Numbered from the stretch's first letter, positions 1 through 8,896 are shown. The stretch is DNA of 63,899 bases from Defluviitaleaceae bacterium (GCA_009779935.1 WRAX01000012.1:1-63899), one strand, 5' to 3'. Numbers and translations are program-made. The notes: generated from the letters alone by a model not told the origin.

Positions 1-6
1 GTTCAT
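1..6 (-). CDS. start of a gene running off the left edge
   Basis: Only the first two codons (ATG AAC) of a leftward gene lie in the window. They are preceded by an AGGAGGG ribosome binding site at about 11-17 and a TATAAT-like -10 box near 38-43 on the minus strand. Nothing can be said about the product. It would lie downstream of the ftsH-like gene and is separated from it by a terminator, so it probably has its own promoter. Confidence 0.45.
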
Positions 7-139
7 ATTACCCTCCTACTAAATTAGTTATGCTTATATTATAACACATCCCCAACCAACATTTACTATACACTTTGCAAATGGCACAATTTTCTTTTGA
101 CAAGCTAAGCTAAAAATGTTAGAACCGGGTTCAAAAAAC

Positions 140-163
140 AAAAAAGGCGAGCAATGCCCGCCT
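140..163 (-). terminator. rho-independent terminator after the ftsH-like gene
   Basis: On the minus strand a GC-rich stem (AAGGCGGGC / GCTCGCCTT) with a short ATT loop is followed by a T run. It starts just after the stop codon of the FtsH-like gene. Confidence 0.8.
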
Positions 164-170
164 TAATTAT

Positions 171-1883
171 TTATGCTATTAGCAAATCCAACTCATCCTC
201 ATTCAAACTTTCTTTCTCCATTAGGGCATCGGCAATTTTGCTTAACTTGTCCTTATGGCGTTTTACCAACTCACAAGCCTTGCCATACAGCCTGCCCACC
301 TCTTCGGCGCACACATCTTCCGCCTTTTCCCCGCTGGTTATGGCAAGCCCTAAACGCTGGCTCATACCATACTTCGTTACATAGTCCTTTACAAGGGCGT
401 TTACCCGTTGTATGTCGTTACTTGCGCCTGTGGTAACGTTTTCTGTGCCAAAAACAACCTCCTCCGCCGCACGGCCTGCAAGCAGGGTTATGGCCTGCCT
501 TTCCAGCTCCGCTTTGGTGTAATACAACTTGTCGGGCGGCAGGTTTAGGCAAAACCCCCCAGCCCCTTTGGTTGATGGTATAATCGTAACCTTAGCCACA
601 GAATTTTCAGGGGACAGTAGCTTGGTTGCAAGGGCATGGCCGCCTTCGTGGTAGGCGGTAATGCGCTTGTCCTGCTCCATAATCCCGCTACGGTCGGCTT
701 TTTCACTGCCTGCAATAACGGTGTAAAAGGCTTTGTCCACCTCTGCCTGCCCAATGGTTTCTTTACCTGCCTTTGCAGCATTTATTGCCGCTTCGTTAAG
801 CAAATTTTCCAGCATGGCACCGCTAAAAAACACGGTTTGTTTTGCCAAGCTATGTAGGTTTACATCTTTTTCCATGGGCTTGCCATGGGCATAGGTATTT
901 AGGATATCCTGCCGCCCTGCAAGGTCCGGTAAGGCAATTTCCACTTGCCTGTCAAAACGCCCGGGGCGCAGCAGGGCTTCATCCAGCGTGTCAAGGCGGT
1001 TGGTGGCAGCTATCACCACAATCCCCTCCCCGCTCCCAAAACCGGACATTTCTGTTAAAAGGGCATTAAGGGTTTGGTCACGCTCGTCATTACCGCCATT
1101 TACGCCTGCTGTACGGGTTTTGCCCACCGCATCAATCTCATCAATAAAAATTACGGCACGGCCGGCTTCCCTGGCCTTCTTAAACAGCTCCCGCACACGG
1201 CTTGCCCCCACACCAACATACATCTGCACAAAATCCGAGCCGCTAACAGCATAAAAGGGCACGCCGGCCTCCCCGGCAACAGCCTTGGCCATTAAAGTTT
1301 TGCCTGTACCCGGCGGGCCATAAAAAATCATGCCCCTTGGCATCCTTGCCCCATAGCGGGCATATTTATCAGGGTTTTTAATAAAATCCACCACATCGGC
1401 TACCATGTCCTTGGCTTCCACATTACCTGCCACGGCGGCAAAGTTTACAGCGGTCTCCCCAGTGTTTACCGCCGAAACATTCATGGCCATTGCACCCCTG
1501 CCATTATTTTTACTAATAGCACGAAAAGCGAAAAAAAACACGCCGCCAAAAATTACCAATGGTAAAAAACCTGCAATGCCGGCAAAATTGCTTGCCTCCA
1601 CCACATCCACACCCGCCATTAGCAACTCCTGGGTTAGCATGGGGTTGCGTGGGTTGCTGGTTTCGTATAAATTTTCTGAATTATGTAGTTGAAAGCTGAT
1701 AACAGGGGCATCCCCCAACCCCACCTGTGATACCAATCCATCATCCACCCAGCCTGCAAATTGGGCATAAGGCACAAATTGGGCATCACCGCCATTGTTT
1801 AGCACAAATGCCCCAATAACAACCGCAACCAGGGCAAGCGCAACAAAAATCCCAACAATCTTCTTTTTGCCAAGTTTTTCCAT
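171..1883 (-). CDS. ftsH: FtsH-type membrane AAA metalloprotease
   Basis: ATP-dependent zinc metalloprotease of the inner membrane that degrades misfolded membrane and regulatory proteins. Two hydrophobic segments (about residues 8-28 and 103-122) flank a short extracytoplasmic part. The AAA domain follows, with Walker A GPPGTGKT (189-196), Walker B VIFIDEID (244-251) and the second-region-of-homology stretch ending RPGRFDR. The peptidase domain carries HEGGH (412-416) and the distal acidic site in TGASNDIQR. At 570 residues it is shorter than common FtsH (about 600-650), with a short ectodomain and no long acidic tail. The zinc motif reads HEGGH where HEAGH is usual, and the AAA-linker stretch is diverged, so it may be a second, specialised FtsH rather than the essential copy. 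The start is supported by GAGGGGG eight bases upstream. Confidence 0.93.
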   Translation of the reverse strand: MEKLGKKKIVGIFVALALVAVVIGAFVLNNGGDAQFVPYAQFAGWVDDGLVSQVGLGDAPVISFQLHNSENLYETSNPRNPMLTQELLMAGVDVVEASNFAGIAGFLPLVIFGGVFFFAFRAISKNNGRGAMAMNVSAVNTGETAVNFAAVAGNVEAKDMVADVVDFIKNPDKYARYGARMPRGMIFYGPPGTGKTLMAKAVAGEAGVPFYAVSGSDFVQMYVGVGASRVRELFKKAREAGRAVIFIDEIDAVGKTRTAGVNGGNDERDQTLNALLTEMSGFGSGEGIVVIAATNRLDTLDEALLRPGRFDRQVEIALPDLAGRQDILNTYAHGKPMEKDVNLHSLAKQTVFFSGAMLENLLNEAAINAAKAGKETIGQAEVDKAFYTVIAGSEKADRSGIMEQDKRITAYHEGGHALATKLLSPENSVAKVTIIPSTKGAGGFCLNLPPDKLYYTKAELERQAITLLAGRAAEEVVFGTENVTTGASNDIQRVNALVKDYVTKYGMSQRLGLAITSGEKAEDVCAEEVGRLYGKACELVKRHKDKLSKIADALMEKESLNEDELDLLIA

Positions 1884-1961
1884 AATACATTCCCCCTCAA
1901 TTAACTACTTAAAGATTTTAGCACATCGGCGGGCAGTTTGCATTACAAAAAATATGGCAAA

Positions 1962-2999
1962 TTAAAATACTAACATAGCATCCCCAAAGCTAAAAAATCG
2001 GTATTTATGGTCAACAGCCTCTTGGTAGGCAGCTAAGGTAGCTTGTCTGCCCGCAAGGGCAGAAACCAGCATGATTAAAGTAGATTCGGGTAGGTGAAAA
2101 TTGGTTATCAGCGCATCAATAGCATTAAAGGCATAACCTGGATAGATAAATTTATTGGTATACCCGCTGTCAGGATGCAAAACACCCAACCCGTCCACGC
2201 AGGATTCCAAAGTGCGCACAGTGGTTGTGCCAACGGCAACAATGCGCCCGCCACCCTTCCTTGCATTGTTGATAATCTCCGCTTGCTTAGGGTCCAGCAC
2301 AAAAAATTCCGAATGCATTTCATGGTCTTCAATATTATTGGTTTTAACAGGGCGAAAGGTGCCCAGCCCCACATGCAGGGTAACATGCGCCATTTTAACA
2401 CCCTTTTGGGCAATTTTCTCCATCAATCCTTCTGTAAAATGCAACCCGGCAGTTGGTGCAGCGGCAGAGCCCGGCTCGGCGGCATAAACGGTTTGGTATC
2501 TGTCTTTATCCTCCAATTTGGCAGTAATATAGGGCGGCAGGGGCATTTCCCCCAGTTTGTCCAGCACTTCCTCAAAAGTGCCGTTGTAGTTGTAGGTAAA
2601 TTTTATAAGGCGGTTACCATCCTCATTAACGGTGGCAATTTCGCCGCTAAGCATGCCATCCGCCCCAAAGGTAAGCTTATGCCCTTCCCTTGCCCATTTG
2701 CCGGGTTTTACAATCACTTCCCACAGCCCATCAGCTTTATCTGCCAAAAGCAATATTTCTACGGCCTTTGCAGGGTCATCCGCCCTTGCGCCCACAAGGC
2801 GTGCGGGGATAACTTTGGTATTGTTTACCACCAACACATCCTCGGGGCGCAAAATGTCCAAAATATCGGTAAAATTGCCATGCCCCACGCCACCCGTGGT
2901 TTTGCAAAGGGTAAGCAAGCGGGAGCCCGCACGGTCTTTAAGCGGATGCTGTGCAATCAACTCTTCCGGCAAATCGTAGTAAAAATCTTGTTTATTCAT
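1962..2999 (-). CDS. queA: S-adenosylmethionine:tRNA ribosyltransferase-isomerase
   Basis: Transfers the ribosyl part of SAM to 7-aminomethyl-7-deazaguanine in tRNA, giving epoxyqueuosine in the queuosine pathway. The 345-residue length is normal. The N-terminus ([16 protein letters not shown]), the internal [12 protein letters not shown], and the [11 protein letters not shown] and HVGLGTF blocks are all family signatures. A GGAGA ribosome binding site precedes the ATG. No other queuosine gene (tgt, queG/queH) is next to it in this window; the following minus-strand gene is the ftsH-like protease 78 bases away. The upstream side is the repeat-containing gap. Confidence 0.96.
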   Translation of the reverse strand: MNKQDFYYDLPEELIAQHPLKDRAGSRLLTLCKTTGGVGHGNFTDILDILRPEDVLVVNNTKVIPARLVGARADDPAKAVEILLLADKADGLWEVIVKPGKWAREGHKLTFGADGMLSGEIATVNEDGNRLIKFTYNYNGTFEEVLDKLGEMPLPPYITAKLEDKDRYQTVYAAEPGSAAAPTAGLHFTEGLMEKIAQKGVKMAHVTLHVGLGTFRPVKTNNIEDHEMHSEFFVLDPKQAEIINNARKGGGRIVAVGTTTVRTLESCVDGLGVLHPDSGYTNKFIYPGYAFNAIDALITNFHLPESTLIMLVSALAGRQATLAAYQEAVDHKYRFFSFGDAMLVF

Positions 3000-3090
3000 C
3001 TAAGTCTCCTATTATTTCAAGGGCATCCATGCCATCTTTATTATGATAATGGGGCATAGCCCGAAATTCTCTCCCACAAACGGCCGTAGG

Positions 3091-3133
3091 TATAGCGAAC
3101 GCACAATCACGACTTTGAAGTGCGTTCGCTATA
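3091..3133. repeat. 14-bp perfect inverted repeat (TATAGCGAACGCAC)
   Basis: TATAGCGAACGCAC at 3091-3104 and its exact complement GTGCGTTCGCTATA at 3120-3133 are separated by 15 bases. It lies 15 bases from the 102-bp hairpin element. The first ten bases, TATAGCGAAC, also occur once beside the other copy of that element (about 57323-57332), so the two repeats may be linked. Confidence 0.75.
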
Positions 3134-3148
3134 TCGGTTTTATAGCCC

Positions 3149-3250
3149 ATACCAATTCCAATTCGAAACATGGAAAAGGATATTTTGAAAATCGCAAGTT
3201 TCAGTGCGTTTTCAAAATGTGCTTTTCCATGATTAAGAATGGAATTGGTA
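3149..3250 (+). repeat. 102-bp hairpin element, copy 1 (MITE- or REP-like)
   Basis: A near-palindromic element bounded by ATACCAATTCCA and TGGAATTGGTA(c/t). Its arms pair almost along the whole length (for example CATGGAAAAG with CTTTTCCATG, and ATTTTGAAAA with TTTTCAAAAT). The same 102 bases occur inverted at 57341-57442, with four mismatches by eye. It encodes no protein of its own. It sits in the gap between queA and the spoIID-like gene. Confidence 0.85.
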
Positions 3251-3251
3251 C

Positions 3252-3545
3252 CACATCCCAATTAACAGCAATACCTGTATTTGGCAAGGCAAAAAACACA
3301 CGGGATGCACCGCCGCCAAAACTACCTTCCATCTGCTCCCCTACCAACAAGCCTATCCTGCAATCTTTGGTAAAAATCTATTAATCGGGGATTGTTCAGC
3401 ACGGTAAAAGCTTCACCCCTAACCGCTTGGGATGCGTAAATCGGCGCAAAAGCATTAAAACTACTGGCGGCAAGTGCGCCGGCATGGCACTTTTCCAAGT
3501 CCGGCACCCCTATCGCATCACAATTTGTATGCCTGTATAATACCA
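3252..3545 (-). pseudogene. possible decayed coding remnant downstream of the spoIID-like gene
   Basis: About 290 bases between the hairpin element and the spoIID stop carry protein-like reading frames on the minus strand. One frame gives an open stretch containing SSFNAFAPIYASQAVRGEAF and NNPRLIDFYQRLQ. A second frame takes over after an apparent shift near 3330 (FGGGASRVFFALPNTGIAV) and runs straight into the hairpin element. I do not recognise the family. It may be the 3' remnant of a lost gene, or chance; there is no clear start codon or ribosome binding site. Confidence 0.3.
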
Positions 3546-4880
3546 ATTCAAAATCTGCATAAAATTATAACCCATATCCGCCATAGCACGTGCACCGTGT
3601 TGGGACATGCCAACACCATGCCCCCACCCACGCCCTTCCAAGTGTATGTGGTAGCCACTGCTTATGGAAACATTTTCCTGTGGCATGGGCATGGCAGGTT
3701 GGTCGATTATGGACAGGCCATAAGCCGTCATCACCATAGCACCATATGGTTTGCCAAGCTGTGCCAATGTGGATTGGGATATGCCCGTAGCAGAAGCTAT
3801 GTAAACAGCAGGATTTGCGCTTTGCAGGAAGCCGCCGGCAACAGGTGCGCCCACAATATTAAAATTGCGGCTTCGTAGAGAGCTGCCATCCAAGGGGCCA
3901 AAAAAGCTACGGATATTCTCCCTTTCCAGCATGTGGTTGCCGTTTGTGCCGATGATGATAAGTTGCATCACCCGCCCTTGCGGGTTGTGGATTAGCTGAA
4001 TGGCAACAGCATCACCAATTGATACATTTGCACCTCGCAACAGCCCGCTAAGCTCGCTAAGGGTAATTGTGCGTCGCCATAGCATATCAGTGGCATCGTG
4101 CCGCTCGGGCACGCTACGCAGATATGGCAGGGTGGCAAACCAAACATCCTCGCTATTAGCAGTAAAACCACCGGCGCAGGAGGAGTATGCAGCCAAAATC
4201 GGTTGCCCGCCATACAACATCACAAGCCCGGTGGTTGCAAGCACGGCTTGGGTGGTTCTCTCATGCTCCCTAAACGTACCTGAATATACTTGAGAAAAAA
4301 CCGTATCGCATAAATTATAATCATGCCCCGCCCAGCTTGCCATGCGATACAGGGTGAAAGTGCGTGCGGCAACAGCTTGGGATTTTAATGCCTCCATATG
4401 CCAGCTTGCGGGCATCTCGGAAGGCACAACGCTAAACAAATATTCATCCATATGTACAATATTTATAGCGGACACAGTGCCGGGATTAAGGGATGCAATT
4501 TCTATAACACCACGATACTGGCGCACACCCAAGTTTGTAATCCCGCTAATATCCCTAAATTGCAAGGTTGTTTCGCCGTTTAGCACCTGCAACCCATCTG
4601 CATATAGGGAAACCACGCCCCCATAAGCCGCAGGGCGCACGGTAAAGCGTTGCCCGCTGTTAAAATGCCCTAAAACATGAAAAAACCCATCATAAAAAGC
4701 CCCCACCTCTAATTGTTGGGAGTAGATGTTAATCTCCTGTCTATTGGCAAAATACTGGCGCAAACCAATACGCAAAAACCCATCAAATTCCTGCGCCATT
4801 AAGCTTTGGGCAGGCATTACCAAAAACAAAACAAATGCGGCCAAACCCAACAAGCAGGCTTTTAGAGCTTTAATTTTCAT
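3510..4880 (-). CDS. SpoIID/LytB-domain protein (sporulation-type peptidoglycan lytic protein)
   Basis: Secreted or membrane-tethered protein of the SpoIID family, whose founding member is a lytic transglycosylase needed for engulfment during sporulation. It has an N-terminal signal or anchor segment (about residues 6-29), then the conserved block VVPSEMPASW (151-160) and AVAARTF (169-175), and near the C-terminus the family signature GHGVGMSQHGARAMA followed by YYTGIQI. The start at 4880 was preferred to an ATG nine bases earlier because AGGA lies nine bases upstream of it, whereas it abuts the earlier ATG. It overlaps the end of the DivIVA-type gene by 11 bases, suggesting coupled translation. 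It could be a vegetative LytB-like paralogue rather than spoIID itself, because the spoIIIA/spoIIR neighbours usual for spoIID are absent. Confidence 0.88.
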   Translation of the reverse strand: MKIKALKACLLGLAAFVLFLVMPAQSLMAQEFDGFLRIGLRQYFANRQEINIYSQQLEVGAFYDGFFHVLGHFNSGQRFTVRPAAYGGVVSLYADGLQVLNGETTLQFRDISGITNLGVRQYRGVIEIASLNPGTVSAINIVHMDEYLFSVVPSEMPASWHMEALKSQAVAARTFTLYRMASWAGHDYNLCDTVFSQVYSGTFREHERTTQAVLATTGLVMLYGGQPILAAYSSCAGGFTANSEDVWFATLPYLRSVPERHDATDMLWRRTITLSELSGLLRGANVSIGDAVAIQLIHNPQGRVMQLIIIGTNGNHMLERENIRSFFGPLDGSSLRSRNFNIVGAPVAGGFLQSANPAVYIASATGISQSTLAQLGKPYGAMVMTAYGLSIIDQPAMPMPQENVSISSGYHIHLEGRGWGHGVGMSQHGARAMADMGYNFMQILNWYYTGIQIVMR

Positions 4881-5304
4881 TATCCGCATTCCTTTTTTCC
4901 AATTCCAAATCTTCCGTCAACTCCTCGGAAAAGTTTGTAAGGTATTCTTCTAAGGCATCAATTTTTCTGCTAAGGTTGTCAAAATCCGCATTATCAGCCA
5001 CTTTCAGGTATTTGCTGGCTATCATGCTGTATTCCTGTGCAAAATCCGTTAAAAGCCTACGCTGGTGGTCAGTGGCCAGGGAAATGTCCATAACCTGTTT
5101 TGCCACACTTTCCCTAATAACACGGCTTTGCCTTTTGGCATTGTAAATAATATCATCAGCGGCTCTTTGGGCACTTACAATGGCGTTGTTTATTGCCATG
5201 TCCTTTTCACGATACATGTCCACCTGCGCTTCTAATGTGGAAATGTATCTGTCAACAGCTTCGGTATCATATCCTTTTTTAACAATCGCAAAACGTCCTG
5301 ACAT
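4870..5304 (-). CDS. DivIVA-domain coiled-coil protein
   Basis: A 144-residue protein opening with a DivIVA-like segment (GYDTEAVDRYISTLEAQVDM, about 12-31), in which the GYD...VD pattern marks the membrane-binding start of the family. The rest is charged coiled coil, ending in a very acidic and asparagine-rich tail. DivIVA-type proteins bind curved membrane at poles and septa and recruit partners. This one is shorter than classical DivIVA and is probably a SepF/GpsB-like accessory or a sporulation partner of the overlapping spoIID-like gene; that partnership is inference. GGGAGG lies six bases before the ATG. Confidence 0.75.
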   Translation of the reverse strand: MSGRFAIVKKGYDTEAVDRYISTLEAQVDMYREKDMAINNAIVSAQRAADDIIYNAKRQSRVIRESVAKQVMDISLATDHQRRLLTDFAQEYSMIASKYLKVADNADFDNLSRKIDALEEYLTNFSEELTEDLELEKRNADNEN

Positions 5305-5371
5305 ATTTTGCCTCCCGATAAATATTGTTTTGGTAAATTATATCATAGCTCCCCCGCCCCCGTCAAGGCGG

Positions 5372-6517
5372 TTAATTACAATCATCCTCCAAAAATCCAA
5401 ATTCTTCTGCAATTTCTACACACAGGCCGGGGTCTTCATTGTTTAATACATTCACAAGTCCGTCAACCACATTTTTTCGCACATTATCATCCAAACCATG
5501 GGGCAGCTGCAATTCAAGGGCAAGCTTGCCATCTTCCAGCTTAAATTCATGGGCATGGGCAGCAGGGCAATGGTCGTACAGATAGGATTTGGTAATTTTC
5601 TTCAAATTATGCAGGTTTTGGTCGCTTACATCCACGGGGTCCAAATGGGCAGTTAGTATTATACCAAGCTGTGCCAGTACCGCATGCTCCACGCAATCGG
5701 CAATATCATGGCTTTTTTGCAGGGTTTGGTTCATATCAATTTCGATGTGGATGGTGGCAACATTTTTGCCTGCACCATAGTTATGCACAACCAAATCGTG
5801 TATATCAATCACACCTTCCTGTGTCAGCACAATGTCCTTAATCGCACGTACAACCACCTTATCCGCAGGCTTGCCTATGATGGCGGATGCCGCCTCCCAC
5901 AACGCCTTACCTCCCGACCACAGCAAAATGGCAGATACAATAAGTCCGGCCCAGCCATCAACCTGCCAGCCCCAAGCATGGGCAACAAATATGCTTGCAA
6001 TAATAAATGCCATCACAATACAATCGTTAATAGAATCGGTTGCAACATTTTTCAAAACAGCAGATTTTAGACGTTTCCCCAATGCCCCGTTAAAGAAAAA
6101 CATCCACAGCTTCACAAAAAAGCTAAATGCCAACAAGCCCACAGAAAGCCATGAAAAGTTAAGGGGCTCGGGGTTTAGAATGGCAGAAATGGAGCTTCGG
6201 GCGAATTCCAACCCCAAAAACAGGATAACCATGGCAATAACCAATGCTGCCACATCCTCCATGCGCCCATGCCCAAAGGGATGCTCCTTGTCCGCAGGCT
6301 TTTGGGATACCTTAAAGCCCACCAAGGTGATAACAGATGCGGCCGTGTCTGTCAAATTGTTAAAAGCATCCGCAATAACCGCCACACTGCCCAAAACAAG
6401 CCCTGCAGCCAACTTTAAGCCAAACAAAAGTAAGTTTGCAAAGATGCCAATAACGCCGCTGGCAAACCCTGCAAACTCCCTCTTTTTATCCGCTTTTTTC
6501 AAAATAAGTTTTATCAT
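5372..6517 (-). CDS. cation diffusion facilitator exporter, manganese-type metal site
   Basis: Membrane antiporter of the CDF family with about six transmembrane helices followed by a cytoplasmic dimerisation domain (about residues 210-290) and an extra C-terminal domain of roughly 90 residues. The metal-site residues read N53-xxx-D57 in helix 2 (DAFNNLTD) and D161-xxx-D165 in helix 5 (TDSIND). In known CDF clades an aspartate in place of the helix-5 histidine goes with Mn(II) (or Fe) rather than Zn(II) export, so manganese is the best guess. HPFGHGRME (79-87) is the conserved loop after helix 2. The start codon follows the stop of the upstream small gene by two bases with no clear ribosome binding site, implying coupled translation. 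Confidence 0.88.
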   Translation of the reverse strand: MIKLILKKADKKREFAGFASGVIGIFANLLLFGLKLAAGLVLGSVAVIADAFNNLTDTAASVITLVGFKVSQKPADKEHPFGHGRMEDVAALVIAMVILFLGLEFARSSISAILNPEPLNFSWLSVGLLAFSFFVKLWMFFFNGALGKRLKSAVLKNVATDSINDCIVMAFIIASIFVAHAWGWQVDGWAGLIVSAILLWSGGKALWEAASAIIGKPADKVVVRAIKDIVLTQEGVIDIHDLVVHNYGAGKNVATIHIEIDMNQTLQKSHDIADCVEHAVLAQLGIILTAHLDPVDVSDQNLHNLKKITKSYLYDHCPAAHAHEFKLEDGKLALELQLPHGLDDNVRKNVVDGLVNVLNNEDPGLCVEIAEEFGFLEDDCN

Positions 6518-6519
6518 GG

Positions 6520-6861
6520 CTAAATATTAAGGTTCTTTAACTCCCGCAACTCGGCCAGTTCGGCAAGTTCTGCCAAATCTTCCAAGTTTGCCCCTTGTAT
6601 GGTAACCGACTTAATTTTTGCATAATGGCCGCTATGCCTAAATGCCCTTATATCGTCCACATCTTCACATTCCGACAGGGCAATAATGGCATTTGTGTGG
6701 CCCTTAACCGCAGCCAGCCCAATCCGGGAGAAGAAACCAACAAGTCCCCTCGCCTCTTTCAATTCATCCAAATTTTGTAAATGCCCTAAATTAGCAAGGT
6801 GCTGTATTTGGTCATGGTTTTCGGGCTTTTCCAATTCATTCAACAATTGCTCCACAGTCAT
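6520..6861 (-). CDS. conserved hypothetical protein, 113 aa
   Basis: Not recognised. It is a small soluble protein without signal peptide or membrane segments. It opens with an amphipathic stretch (TVEQLLNELEKPENHDQIQH) and ends in a leucine/glutamate/alanine repeat (LEDLAELAELAELRELKNL) likely to be helical. The start was placed at MTVEQ because AGGAGGTC sits seven bases upstream; an in-frame ATG 14 codons earlier lacks such a site. It is two bases upstream of the CDF exporter and probably co-transcribed with it. Confidence 0.65.
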   Translation of the reverse strand: MTVEQLLNELEKPENHDQIQHLANLGHLQNLDELKEARGLVGFFSRIGLAAVKGHTNAIIALSECEDVDDIRAFRHSGHYAKIKSVTIQGANLEDLAELAELAELRELKNLNI

Positions 6862-6949
6862 AATTTCGACCTCCTTTTTGTTATGTATATATAATATCAC
6901 CAAAGGGGCGCAAAATCAATAAACCTGTGGCTTAATTCTGGGTTGCGTT

Positions 6950-7630
6950 TTAATATAAGTGGTTTTCCTCAATGGCAAAACGTGCCGCCGCCTGCTCGGC
7001 CTCTTTTTTGTTGCGCCCGCTGCCCTGCCCCAAAAAACGCCCGCCGTGGGTCAATTCCACGGTAAAAATCTTCTCATGCTCGGGTCCTTCTTCTTTAATA
7101 ACCCGGTATTCTATGGGCTCTTGGCTATCTCTTTGCAATTGCTCTTGCAAATGCGTTTTACAATCCGCCACCCAACGCAAACCTTTTTGGGAATGTATGT
7201 CATCCTCCAAATACGCCAAAATAAACCTTTGCGCCGCTTTGTAGCCGCCATCTAAATAAATGGCACCTATAACCGCCTCAAAAGCATCAGAAAGAACGGA
7301 ATCTCGCTCCCTTCCTCCATTGGCAACCTCGCCCTTGCCCATCCTCAAAAAACCGCCCAAGCCAATCTTTCTGGCACAAGCGGACAGGGAAGGCTCGCAA
7401 ACAACCCCCGCCCGTAGGCGTGTCATGTCCCCTTCACTCATACCGGGAAATTCTGCAAAAATATAGCCGCTAACCACTAGCTCCAAAACAGCATCCCCCA
7501 AATATTCCAGCCTTTCATTGTGCTGTTTAGGGGATGCCTTGTTTTCGTTTATATAAGAGCTGTGCGTTAAAGCTTCTTCCAAATTTTGTATTTTGTTAAA
7601 ATTATAGCCAATAATCTTTTGTAATTCCAT
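6950..7630 (-). CDS. rnc: ribonuclease III
   Basis: Double-strand-specific endoribonuclease for rRNA precursor and mRNA processing. The catalytic signature ERLEYLGDAVLEL (39-51) is intact, the second acidic cluster (DAFEAVIGAIYLDGG) is present, and a double-stranded-RNA-binding domain occupies the last 70 residues (ending SGRNKKEAEQAAARFAIE). Length 226 is typical. It follows acpP by two bases, the classical plsX-acpP-rnc order of Bacillota. Confidence 0.97.
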   Translation of the reverse strand: MELQKIIGYNFNKIQNLEEALTHSSYINENKASPKQHNERLEYLGDAVLELVVSGYIFAEFPGMSEGDMTRLRAGVVCEPSLSACARKIGLGGFLRMGKGEVANGGRERDSVLSDAFEAVIGAIYLDGGYKAAQRFILAYLEDDIHSQKGLRWVADCKTHLQEQLQRDSQEPIEYRVIKEEGPEHEKIFTVELTHGGRFLGQGSGRNKKEAEQAAARFAIEENHLY

Positions 7631-7632
7631 GC

Positions 7633-7863
7633 CTATCCCTTCAAGGATTCGATATACTTAACCGCATCACCAACGGTGGCAATTTTTTCGCCATCTTCTT
7701 GAGAAAACTCAATATCAAAAGCCTCTTCCAACTCGGAAATAATTTGGAACAAATCTAAAGAATCGGCACCCAAATCATCTGCAAAGCTGGTTTCCATGGC
7801 TATATCTGCCTCATCTTTTCCAAGATGCTCCGCTACAATACCTCTAATTTTTTCAAATACCAT
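7633..7863 (-). CDS. acpP: acyl carrier protein
   Basis: Carrier of growing fatty acyl chains on a 4'-phosphopantetheine attached to the serine of GADSLDLFQ (Ser35). The 76-residue acidic four-helix protein is typical. I placed the start at MVFEKI because GAGGG is nine bases upstream. An in-frame ATG six codons earlier overlaps the ribosome binding region and would add MRGMKK. It overlaps the end of plsX by 11 bases, so the two are probably translationally coupled. Confidence 0.96.
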   Translation of the reverse strand: MVFEKIRGIVAEHLGKDEADIAMETSFADDLGADSLDLFQIISELEEAFDIEFSQEDGEKIATVGDAVKYIESLKG

Positions 7864-8896
7864 TTTTTTCATCCCTCTCATCTAATTTTTCAGAAGACAT
7901 GGCGGCTATTTTTCCAACCACGCCACCTTCTATAAACTTAACGCATTGCCCAATGGAATTTTTCATGGCCTTGGCATTGGAGCTACCATGCGCCTTAACC
8001 ACCAAGCCATTAAGCCCAATAAACGGCGCACCGCCAACCTCGGTGTAATCATAACGCTTGCGCATGCGCTTAAATGCCCCACGGGACAACAAAGCCCCAA
8101 ACCTTGATAAAAACTTGGAAATAAGCTCTGTTTTTAAGGTTGCAAACAAGCCCTTGGCATACCCCTCGGTGTACTTCAAAATAATATTGCCTACAAAACC
8201 ATCGCAAACAGCCACATCCACAGTGCCATAAGGTATATCCCTTGCCTCCACATTGCCTAAAAAGTTAAGCTGGCTGGCTTCTAAAAGCTCATGGGAGGCC
8301 TTTGCCACGCTTGTGCCCTTCTCACGCTCTGCACCAACATTTATCAATCCAATGCGGGGGTTTTTAACGTCCAGCACACTTTCCATATAAACCGAGCCCA
8401 TCTGGGCAAATTGTAGCAAAAACTCGGGCTTGACTTCTACATTCGCACCTGCATCTGTAAGAAATGTATGGCCACCATTACTATTGGGTAAAAGAACGCC
8501 CAAAGCAGGCCGCTTAATGCCTTTAATGCGACCTATAATGGTTGTTGCCCCGGTCAAAACCGCCCCTGTGGAGCCGGCGGACACAAAAGCCGCCGCCCGA
8601 CCCTGTTTCACAAGGTTAAGTCCCACAACAATAGATGAATTTTTCTTGGTTTTAATGGCGGCAGTGGGGCTTTCATCAACATGGATAACTTCATCCGCAT
8701 CCACCACCTCTAAACGCCCGCTGTCATGGGGTGTTTTGGCAAGGTGGGCATTAATTTCCGCTTGGCGGCCAACTAACAAAATTTTGGTAATTTTACCGCC
8801 AAACCTGCCGTCACTAAGGGCACCAACTGCCCCTTCAACAGCCGCCACGGGTCCCATGTCACAACCCATGGCATCAACAGCAATCGTAATATCCAT
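7853..8896 (-). CDS. plsX: phosphate acyltransferase PlsX
   Basis: Converts acyl-ACP and phosphate to acyl-phosphate, the first step of phosphatidic acid synthesis with PlsY. Family marks are the N-terminal AVDAMGCDMGP, the FVSAGSTGAV block, and the C-terminal GGAPFIGLNG and KAHGSSNAKA blocks. Length 347 is normal. Its ATG overlaps the rpmF stop by one base (TAATG). Confidence 0.97.
   Translation of the reverse strand: MDITIAVDAMGCDMGPVAAVEGAVGALSDGRFGGKITKILLVGRQAEINAHLAKTPHDSGRLEVVDADEVIHVDESPTAAIKTKKNSSIVVGLNLVKQGRAAAFVSAGSTGAVLTGATTIIGRIKGIKRPALGVLLPNSNGGHTFLTDAGANVEVKPEFLLQFAQMGSVYMESVLDVKNPRIGLINVGAEREKGTSVAKASHELLEASQLNFLGNVEARDIPYGTVDVAVCDGFVGNIILKYTEGYAKGLFATLKTELISKFLSRFGALLSRGAFKRMRKRYDYTEVGGAPFIGLNGLVVKAHGSSNAKAMKNSIGQCVKFIEGGVVGKIAAMSSEKLDERDEKNGI

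Noticed and set aside
2094-3059. 321-residue open frame on the plus strand
   Set aside because: It is antisense to queA, has no ribosome binding site and reads as a composition shadow of that gene.
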